Assembly: GCF_030035675.1 (NCBI RefSeq)
Contig: NC_084480.1
Location: 3,943,501 to 4,007,500 of the forward strand
Length of the DNA: 64,000 bases
Direction of reading: 5' to 3'
From: Rhineura floridana
Taxonomy: Eukaryota > Chordata > Lepidosauria > Squamata > Rhineuridae
Shown here: positions 56,331-64,000 of the stretch, one piece after another
Layout of the letters: every line of letters begins with the position of its first letter
How positions within the stretch are numbered: the stretch's first letter is position 1
The notes under the pieces: model-generated
Databases searched by the model: none
What the model saw: only the letters and a program-made list of their open reading frames with translations
Told to the model about the DNA's origin: nothing
Translations under genes and position numbers: made by a program

Positions 56331-56892
56331 TGATGCAGGACTAGGCAGCACATTGGCCAAATGTGTGGCTGACACTAAACTAAGGTGAACTGCACACATT
56401 TTGAAGGACAGGCTTCATACTTAAAAATATCTCAGTAAACTAGACAGCAGTTCAGTAGGGACAAATGGAAAAAGTGCTTGACATAGGATTAAACAAGAGG
56501 CCCACAGGTTACCTTCCAAATCAATAGCTCTGTTGTCAATCTCTTTGCTTTTAGGATGCGTTTCGGCTTTTGCAAATCCCAGCCAATTCTCTCTCTCACT
56601 CTCACTCTCTCTCTTACTTTAAGGGTCATCTCTAGAATAACATCCAACATAATGTGAAGTGATTCATAACTGCACCTTTCTGAAGAATGCCATCATTTCT
56701 TGGGATGATTCTCTTAGCAGAATTCAACAGCAAAGTGGTTCTCTGCCCAGGGGATGGCTAAGTGGTCAGGTGTTCCACAGGTGTGCTCTAGTCAAGGGAT
56801 ATGAACATGAACACTGCCTGGTCAGATCCATTTAGACCTGCCTTCTCTTTCCAATGGTGTCCAGCCAGATGCATCTCTGGAGCCTGCAGGCA
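56331..56892. other. Unassigned spacer
   Basis: A (TC)-rich patch at 56590-56613. No gene or repeat recognised. Confidence 0.4.
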
Positions 56893-56997
56893 GTGCCGTA
56901 ACTCAGTGGAGAGCCGCTGCCAGTCAGTGTAGACGCTACAGGGCTGGATGCACCAAAGGCCTGTCTCTGTCTAAGGCGGCTTCCTATGTTCCTATGT
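56893..56997 (+). mobile_element. tRNA-derived SINE, 3' half
   Basis: 'agccgctgccagtcagtgta' and 'aggcggcttcctatgttcct'. Confidence 0.8.
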
Positions 56998-57084
56998 GTG
57001 AAGGCAACTGCCCTTCCCTGTTGCATGTTCCTGCTATGTGGCCTTCAGAGGTAATTCCTCTGAAGTAGGGCTGCAGCCACAAGG

Positions 57085-57262
57085 GAATTGGCAACGGAAC
57101 CGACTGCCTAGGGAGGTGGTGGGATCCCCTTCGCTGGATGTCTTCAAGCAGAGGCTGGACAGCTATCTGCGGGAGATGCTCTAGCTGTGGATTTCCTGCT
57201 GTGAGCAGGGGGTTGGACTCGATGGCCTACAAGGCCCCTTCCAACTCTATGATTCTATGAAT
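57085..57262 (+). mobile_element. CR1 3' end, ATTCTATG subfamily
   Basis: 'ggcaacggaaccgactgcct', 'gaggctggacagctatctgc', 'gttggactcgatggcctaca' and the tail 'atgattctatga'. Confidence 0.9.
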
Positions 57263-57444
57263 GTTCTCCCAGATCCAGTTCCTACATTTTCAGCTTTCCT
57301 TTTAAAAGAAAAGTCTCCAGCCCTTTTACCTGTTCAGAGGCAATCTTCCAGACTGTTCAGGAAGAAGAAAATCAAGTTGTACCACCCAGCATTTGGCCAA
57401 TGTGCACAAATGGTCCACAGTTATATCTTCCTTTATCAATGTTT

Positions 57445-57625
57445 AATTAAATAACTAAAGATGTCTTGAAAGCTTTTAAAAATAATGTTTTAATGTTGTT
57501 TTGTTTTAATGTATTTTAAGGTCTGTTTTTATGATGTTTCGAAGTGTTTTTGGTGCTTTTGTTTGCCGCCCTGGGCTCCTGCTGGGAGGAAGGGCAGGAT
57601 ATAAATTAAATAATAAATTAATAAA
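57445..57625 (+). mobile_element. L2 LINE 3' end (GCCGCCCTGGG subfamily)
   Basis: Same 3' UTR as 27143-27472: 'ttttaatgtattttaaggtc' and 'gccgccctgggctcctgctg', then an AATAAA-rich tail. Confidence 0.88.
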
Positions 57626-57629
57626 TACC

Positions 57630-57780
57630 CACGGCTGCAATCTCATGCACACTTACTAGGACGCAAGTCCCACTGAAATCACTGGGATTTCCTTCTGATT
57701 AATTTTTGTTTTGTTTTAATAACTTCATATCCAGCCCTTCCTCCCAAAGAAGTAAACAGCCAAAGGACTGTGGCTGTAGG
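57630..57780. repeat. Short dispersed repeat followed by reversed L2 tail scrap
   Basis: 'ggctgcaatctcatgcacac' and 'acgcaagtcccactgaaatc' match the repeat at 47.6 kb. Then 'catatccagcccttcctccc' is a reversed L2 tail. Confidence 0.5.
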
Positions 57781-58496
57781 CTCCCTGATTGGGTCTCTGG
57801 TTGCTCCCCCCACCCCTCCTGCTAGGGTCGCCTAAGACACCCCACCACAACAACATTTCTGGCTGGCGGTGAAATAAAGAGAGTTTCATTTAGCAGCTAA
57901 GTCTTAGCTATGGCTGTGGCTAATGGCCACTAAGAATCCTGTCTAGACCTTTTAAAAAGCCATCTAAGGAAGAGCAACTCTGCCTGATAATGAGAGAATT
58001 GGCCTGGAGGCAGGGACATAGTCCCATGAAATTTCTGTGCACATCTGTTTGCCAGAAAGCAAGAGATGCTGAGAATCTGGGGGGGGGGGTATCATCCCCT
58101 CCCATACACATACTTCTTCCCAGTCATGGAGCTTTCCTTCTCCTATTACACCCTCAACGCCTCATGTCCCAAAATTACTCCAGCGTTCTCATCACTGGTC
58201 TGGAAGGTGAGCTTTCAGACAAAATAAAGGTGGAAAGACGACATTTTGCTCTTAGGAAAGTAATTGCACGCTTAATACCTGCTGTTGCACTTTCATGATG
58301 AGATATAACAATAGGCTGCTGGCAGCCAAGAGACACCATGACCAGGATCACAAATTCTAGGGTTTAGAGAGTGAGAGGAAGGAAAAAAGGACAAAGACCT
58401 TTGGTCCCAGGAGCACACTTGGCCCTTGCCAAGTTTTCTGTCATTTTAGAAGAATAACCATGCTCAGAAGAGAGCAAAAGAGTCAGGTGCAACACG
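57781..58496. other. Unassigned spacer
   Basis: A G-run at 58079-58089. No gene recognised. Confidence 0.4.
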
Positions 58497-59157
58497 GGGC
58501 CCGTTCACACCGTATCTTACTGTGAGATTGGTACTACTTGCATCCCTGTTTAATTTGCATGGTTCACATGACATTGCAGGCAAAGAGAAGGTAGGACGAT
58601 TTTTCCCCTTTAAATCTGCATTAAACCAATCCGAGGATAATGTGAAAAGTGAAGGAAAAACTATCTCTGCTTCTCAGCATTACTCCATGTAGGCACTTTG
58701 CTTTGACTTTTTTGCTGGTCGGGTGGATCCTCGCTTTCAGATACTCCCCTTTCTCCGCCCACTAAACTCTCCATGAATTTCATTTTGTTACCGATGGCTC
58801 AACCAGCCACTTCCGCCTCCCTCTCCTACATCAGAGTTTGCTATAGCCTTCCTTTCCCCTCCCCTCGCTCTAATCAGTTTTGTGTCAATTGTACCCCCAC
58901 GCTCTGGGCTTCATCTGGGAGAGGTGTGCAATTGATAAGAAACACGACAAAAAACCTTTCTCCTTCTCCCTTAGCAATAGTGATACACCAGAGGGAGTAA
59001 ACACGTAAATTTGGGGGCGGGGGCACAAAACAGTGACACCAATCAGTGTGAACGGAAAACAGCAGGTCTGAAGGTAGGACATGTGAACCTTGCAAATCTA
59101 TCGCAATGGCAAAAGCTGCATCTTTACTAAGTCTTTCAGCTCCCGTGTGAACAAGCC
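58497..59157. mobile_element. Possible non-autonomous DNA transposon with GTTCACAC termini
   Basis: The left end 'ggcccgttcacacc' and right end 'cgtgtgaacaagccc' are inverted repeats with a few mismatches. No coding is visible over about 660 bp. No clear target duplication, so the class is open. Confidence 0.45.
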
Positions 59158-59736
59158 CATGGTGCCTAAAGCATGGATTGCTCAGGCCAATCTGCCTTCA
59201 CAAGGGAAGGGCCCCTTTCCTGCAACAGCACCTTGGATCATCCAATGGCTGTTTAGCACCTCCGCCAGCTCTGTCACCAGTGAGGGGGAGGAGAGTTCTG
59301 CCAGACCACCCCAGTCAGATGCAGCAAAGCCACAGGCCTGGAAGCTGTGGAGAGACATCAGATCCTGCCCCTGCCAGTCTGTGAGAGATCCGTTGTCCCA
59401 CCCTTGACGCCATATCTTCTGTGCAGCATCTTCATTTGAGGCAAGGCTCATCAGGGCTGCATTTTCAACTGTTGGGCTCCGTAGGAGAGCATAAAGGGAG
59501 AGAGTGCTTCTGAACATGTGCACTTAGTAACCAATAGCAGTAGATATGAGATGGGGGGAGCAAAGCATCCAGACATGACACCCAGGCAGACTTGATCCCT
59601 CACATCTCACTTTTTGAGAAGTCAGCACATTGAATGCGTTGTCATTGGTTATCACAGTGAAACATCTTCCTGTGCTCCTTTCCTGCTTTTTAATTCACCT
59701 TTATGCTGTACTGAATCTGCTCAGAACAGCAGAATC
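59158..59736. other. Unassigned spacer
   Basis: Frames on both strands (for example 59182-59523 minus) have no recognised domain. Confidence 0.4.
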
Positions 59737-59992
59737 TGAGGATTAGACCAATTCATGGAGGGGGGAGAAGGCTATTAATGTTTACTAGCCATGATGGCTA
59801 CACTCTCCCTCCACGGTTGGAGGCAGCATGCTTCTGGATACCAGCTGCTGGAAACTGCAGGACGGGGGAGAGTGCTCTTGTGCTCAGATCCTGCTTGTGG
59901 GCTTCCCATGGGCCTCTGCTAGGCCACTGTGAGGACGCTGGACTAGGTGGGCCGCTGGCCTGATCAGCAGGCTCTTCTTATGTGCTTATGCT
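59737..59992 (+). mobile_element. CR1 LINE 3' end
   Basis: 'aggattagaccaattcatgg', 'ccatgatggctacactctcc', 'gagagtgctcttgtgctcag' and the tail 'gcaggctcttcttatgtgct'. Confidence 0.88.
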
Positions 59993-60193
59993 CCAAAATC
60001 TCGACATTGCAGCAAGTATGCGCTGACCAGGCATGTGTGAACCAGCCCTCAGCAGATAAAATGAAGTCTGCTTCCTTCCTTCCTTGAAACATTATGCTGG
60101 GATGCACTTGCTTCTCCATCCCAAGTGTGCTACGTACACCTGGGCAGGAAAATTGTCACAAGTGAAGCGGTCCTCCCATGCCCAAGGAATTGT

Positions 60194-60295
60194 CTTCTTC
60201 TTCTTCTTCTTCTTCTTCTTCTTCTTCTTCTTCTTCTTCTTCTTCTTCTTCTTCTCCTCCTCCTCCTCCTCCTCCTCCTCCTCCTCCTCCTCCTC
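60194..60295 (+). repeat. Compound (TTC)n(TCC)n microsatellite
   Basis: About 20 TTC units (60194-60254) pass directly into about 14 TCC units (60255-60295). All plus-strand bases are pyrimidines. It abuts a reversed LINE 3' end. The poly-Ser, poly-Leu and poly-Glu frames are artefacts. Confidence 0.97.
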
Positions 60296-60430
60296 ATTAT
60301 TATCTGTATTTATACCCCGCCATTTTTCCAAACTGGAACTCAAGGCGGCTTCCAGATAAAAAGTACACATTAAAATCTGCATTAAAATATAATTAAACTA
60401 TTGAAATATTAAAACCATTTAACAACACTT
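60296..60430 (-). mobile_element. LINE 3' end, reversed
   Basis: 'tataccccgccatttttcca' and 'ggaactcaaggcggcttcca' followed by A-rich 3' UTR. Confidence 0.65.
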
Positions 60431-60954
60431 AAAATACTGCAAACTCAGTTTAAACAGCCATGCAGACAAAACAATGACAGTACAGCACCCACTTCTAGCC
60501 CTGTCCTCAAGACCTTCAGGTCCCAAAGCCTGTCTTCTTGCTTGCTCAGAACTTGTGCTCGCTGAGTGTTGTTGCAGCTGCTTGTCTACGGCCTTAGCAA
60601 AGAGCAGGTCCAGGGCTTGAAGGGGAAAAAAAGCCCACCGTTTCTAGCCACTCATGAGATTTCAGGTTTCCTATCTGGGATAAAAATAGTTCTTTTGTGT
60701 CAGCTCTATCACTGTGATGGCCAAGAGACTCTTTTCCTCTGTGGATCCTTCTCTCATTAAGACAATTTCCCACAGGGGCCATTGAATTAATTTCGGCAAA
60801 AAGCAAAAAAAGAAAAGTGAACATCCGGACAGCCTCTGCCGAAGCAGGCGCCTTGAGCAACTCTCCCTGGGTCACTGCTTTCCTTGCTCTGCATGGAGAC
60901 AGCCCATCTTGGTAGTGCATTTCCCAGCCCCAGAAAAGAAGGCCGCTTTGGAGC
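60431..60954. other. Unassigned spacer
   Basis: No recognised gene or repeat. Confidence 0.4.
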
Positions 60955-61140
60955 TCAGGAACGTAGGAAGATGCCTTACACTGAAACAGACCTTCACTAG
61001 GCCATCTGGCTTAGCATTATCTGCACTGACTGGCAGAGGGTTTCAGGCAGGGGAGATTCCCAGCTCGACCTAGAGACACTGCAGATTGAACCTGGGACCT
61101 TGCAAAACTGGTGCTCTGCCCCTGAGCTACAGCCCTTCCC
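60955..61140 (-). mobile_element. tRNA-derived SINE, near full length
   Basis: Reversed tail 'acgtaggaagatgccttaca', body 'tgcactgactggcagagggt' and head with 'gattgaacctgggacct' and 'gctctgcccctgagctacag'. Confidence 0.88.
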
Positions 61141-61887
61141 AGCTTGGCATTTACAGGAGGATCGAATGCTTCAGGCACCAGCTGAACTGTGTGGGAAGTC
61201 TGCAGGACTTCCATGACTGGTCTAATACAGGGGGAAGGCGTCTCTTTCTAAAAAGAGGCTGAAACTTGCAAGGAAGGCACATTACTCCATGAGCCTGCTT
61301 GCTGCACACACACAGAGGTACTCTTCTGGATTATGGCATCAATGTGCTTGAGGGGTTGCCCTGCAACACTGAAAATAGGTTCTGGGGCTGAAACTGAGCC
61401 CTAAGGATGGGCAATGTGACCCAGACCATTCCCTTGTCTTTCCCAAATCCAGGTTCATTTCTAACTAGAAGAAAATGAACAAGTCGGAATATAGGCTAGA
61501 ATGTTCTCATGTGTGCATCTCGGTCTCTCTGTGTGTCCATTTCCTAAATAAAGCTAATTTTGTTTCATTGTTTTGCCCCGAGAAGGCCTCAAAAGGAGAA
61601 TGTGGGCAAGACGGTGCCTGGCAGACACAATCTTCCTGCCCACAGGCACAAGTATTAACAGTTTTGTGGAGTTGTGCCATAACAGTAATGATAATAATAA
61701 CCATCCACTGAAACCTGTGATGATTAAAGGATCAGCCAACCATTCCTCTTCCCTGTTCATGCGATGACTCCAGGAGCAAGCCCCCTGGAACACAAACTCA
61801 TAATTTACTAAACTGAATTAATTACACTTGTCCAGTTTTTGCAGGCAAAGTAAACCTCAGGAAGAGGCAGGAAAAAAGGAGACTGAT
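61141..61887. other. Unassigned spacer
   Basis: No recognised gene or repeat. Confidence 0.4.
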
Positions 61888-62072
61888 GCTGCGTACAGAG
61901 TGACACCATGCATTTAAAGCACATGGCGTCCCCCAAAGAATCCTGGGAACTGTAGTTGGTTAAGGGTGCTGGGCACTGTGGCTCTGTGAAGGGTAAACTA
62001 CAGTTCCTGGGATTCTTTGGGGGAAGCCATGGGCTTTAAAGGTGCTTTCAATTTATGGTGTGTACACAGCCT
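61888..62072. mobile_element. Palindromic MITE (CCCAAAGAATCCTGGGA type)
   Basis: Arms 'cccccaaagaatcctgggaa' and 'ttcctgggattctttggggg' are inverted. The outer ends 'gctgcgtacagagtgacacc' and 'ggtgtgtacacagcc' also pair loosely. Target duplication not clear. Confidence 0.75.
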
Positions 62073-63544
62073 CAGAGGCCAAATCTAGTCTTCCAATGAA
62101 ATGCTTTGGGGGGGGGGAGGGAGGCCTTGGCATTTGTTCCCATGAGAAACACCCAAAAAGTAAATGAGCTCCAATAAGAAAGTGATGGTGGTATTTTCTG
62201 CAGCCTTCCCTGATGCAGTTTGACCCAGAGGCCCTTTCTTCATTCGACCGGAGCTATTTGTTAACAAGTGGGAGGAGCTCATAGCTCAAAATGGCACACT
62301 GACCCCTTTACAATGGGGTAAACTAAAGACATATATTGTAGTTAAGCCTAACAGGAGTCAGAATCCAGTTTGTTCTGCTCTTGTCTTGCCTCTGTTAGCC
62401 ATTAGCTAAGAAACACACACATTCTCTCTCTACACACACACACACACACACACACAATTTAAGCATCTAGCCTGTGGCGGTAAAATGCTTGTCAGCTCAT
62501 TTACTCCCAGACAGAATGAAACTTCGCATCCAGTCCAAAAATGGAAGAGGTAAAACTTCCCTGTTGCCAGCATAAAGGAGCTTGGTCAACACGTGCGGCT
62601 TGATAGGGACCCTAAAGGATGTTTTTTGTTTGGTAAGGCCAAGAGCTTAGATAAGATGTTTGCTTAGCAATATTGGCGCAGACCAAAGTGCTTAATCAGT
62701 AACTTAGCATGTTAGCGGGGAGGGTGAACATCTGATAAGTGGAACTGTCTGATTGTGGGAAGCTGGATCAGAGCCACCACACACGCATTCCCTGTAAGTT
62801 CAGAAGACAGTTGCACAAAACACTCTGAACTTAGCTCATCTTTGAACTCTGCATCCTAAAGGACGCACCTGATCTGAGCATTCCTCTCCTGGTTTTGGTA
62901 ACAACAGTCTGGATATACTTCATAAGATATGGAAAATTAGCTACTAGAATTTGTAATGTGCACTCATCTAATAGATTTGCACCTGACCTTGTCTCCCCAC
63001 CCCCACCCCACTTATCTCCCCCACTAGAGGCACTGCATAAAATTTGCATCTGCTAATTTATAGGTATACATTCCTCTGGGAAAATTAAGGAGGCAGCTGA
63101 CTGACATAATCTCACCAGCTTCACACTTTACTGTGGATCCATCCGCCCTGTAAGAGAGGGCAAGCGCTAGGAGATCTGGGGCAAAAGACCGGGGGCCCAG
63201 TCCCCCTGGGCTGCCTCCTAATAATGTCCCTGTCTCCTACCAAAGTATCATCCTACATATTCAGTTTGGACATACGGGACTGCTGCTGCTGGCTACCACC
63301 AGACGTCAAACCTGCCTTGCCCAAAACGGCTCCTGCAGCTACTTTGGCACCTTGCGTGGCCAACGATGCATTCACAGTTGGGGCTGTTGGCGCAGTTCCA
63401 ACATTTTCTGTTATCAGAACTTATATTCTTCCTCCCATCCACACACCCCCATCATGTGTGTATGTTTCTGTTTTATATATCTATTCAACAACATTAACGT
63501 TATAGGCTGTAAAAAGCAGAACACTTCTCAATAAAGTGAGAAAG
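62073..63544. other. Unassigned spacer
   Basis: Contains the CA repeat at 62432-62456. The 93-codon frame at 63224-63505 is alanine- and valine-rich but not recognised. Confidence 0.4.
62432..62456 (+). repeat. (CA)n microsatellite
   Basis: About twelve uninterrupted CA units. Confidence 0.95.
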
Positions 63545-64000
63545 TTTCTGGACAGGGATTGCCTGACCATTGCTGTCCATGCACTGGTAACCCCCAGGCT
63601 GGATTACTGTAATGCGCTCTATGTGGGGCTGCCCTTCAAGTTGGTCCGGAAACTGCAATGGTGCAAAATGCAGCGGCACAACTGCTCACTGGGGCAGGGT
63701 ATCGCCATGTCACTCTGCTGCTGAAAGGTTCTAGTTTTGGTGTACAAAGCACTATACAGCTTGGGACCAGGATACCTGAAAGATCGTCTTATCCCTTATA
63801 TACCCTGTTAAACACTGCGCTCTGCAGGTGAGGACCCCCTGCAGATACCATCGTATCAGGAGGTCCATTCCGCACAACATAGGAAATGGACCTTTAGTGT
63901 AGTGGCACCTACCCTGTGGAATTCCTTCCCCTTAAACATTAGGCAGGCACCATCTCTGTTATCTTTTCGGCACCTACTGAAGACCTTCCTCTTTCAACAA
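63545..64000 (+). mobile_element. L2-clade LINE fragment, runs off window
   Basis: Codes for VHALVTPRLDYCNALYVGLP and FKLVRKLQ, continues through 'gtgtacaaagcactatacag' and reaches 'gcaccatctctgttatcttt' at the edge, where 27143-27472 begins. Probably the same subfamily; the tail should follow beyond the window. Confidence 0.88.

Noticed and set aside
60084-60396. Frames with poly-Ser, poly-Leu, poly-Glu and poly-Lys
   Set aside because: Direct translation of the TTC/TCC microsatellite in different frames.
11733-61140. tRNA genes
   Set aside because: All tRNA-like segments carry the same SINE body downstream and decayed box A/B; none folds as a clean tRNA by eye.
63224-63505. 93-codon frame that could be an exon
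   Set aside because: Alanine/valine-rich stretch without recognisable homology, splice sites or start context; left as unassigned.
1-64000. CRISPR arrays, operons, phage or bacterial genes
   Set aside because: No regularly spaced direct repeats, no prokaryotic gene density or ribosome-binding sites; repeat content is vertebrate.

Overview
This is a nuclear vertebrate genomic window, almost certainly from a squamate reptile (a lizard). The evidence is its repeat content. It holds RTE/BovB LINEs with the 3' end typical of squamates, several CR1 and L2 subfamilies, a young 5'-truncated L1, tRNA-derived SINEs, faint MIR copies shared by all amniotes, and many short non-autonomous hAT and pogo/Tigger-like DNA elements. 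There is no operon, plasmid, phage or CRISPR structure. Most long open frames are LINE reverse transcriptase, its antisense shadow, or chance frames in GC-rich DNA.

Layout. 1-17.4 kb: repeats with unique spacers, including two L2 copies, a BovB 3' end, a young L1 (7.7-10.6 kb) with a perfect 16-bp target-site duplication, CR1 fragments, a fold-back block (14.3-14.9 kb) and a purine-rich degenerate tandem block (15.1-15.5 kb). 17.8-19.1 kb: a CpG island with CCAAT and GC boxes, strong splice donors and a candidate 82-nt exon; I read it as the promoter and 5' exon(s) of a plus-strand gene. 19.3-27.8 kb: its probable intron, with SINE, CR1, L2 and hAT insertions, one of which carries four YY1-like motifs in a hairpin. 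27.85-30.2 kb: a repeat-free terminal exon with three short upstream ORFs, a 62-codon single-pass membrane microprotein ORF and a poly(A) signal. 31.0-31.3 kb: the probable last exon of a convergent minus-strand gene with its own poly(A) signal. 31.8-64 kb: gene-poor, repeat-dense DNA with a 3.5-kb decayed CR1 carrying two pogo-like MITEs and a nested L2, several hAT elements with 8-bp duplications, a solo LTR, microsatellites, and an L2 running off the right edge.

Host genes. Two are supported, and I can name neither. The plus-strand gene appears to use a CpG-island promoter and a long intron in front of one coding exon. The minus-strand gene shows only its C-terminal end here; the rest should lie to the right, in introns or beyond the window. 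The two transcripts converge, with poly(A) signals about 0.8 kb apart.

Limits. Family names come from recognisable protein motifs, 3' tails, terminal inverted repeats and target-site duplications read by eye. Boundaries without a duplication are approximate, and all splice sites are predictions.
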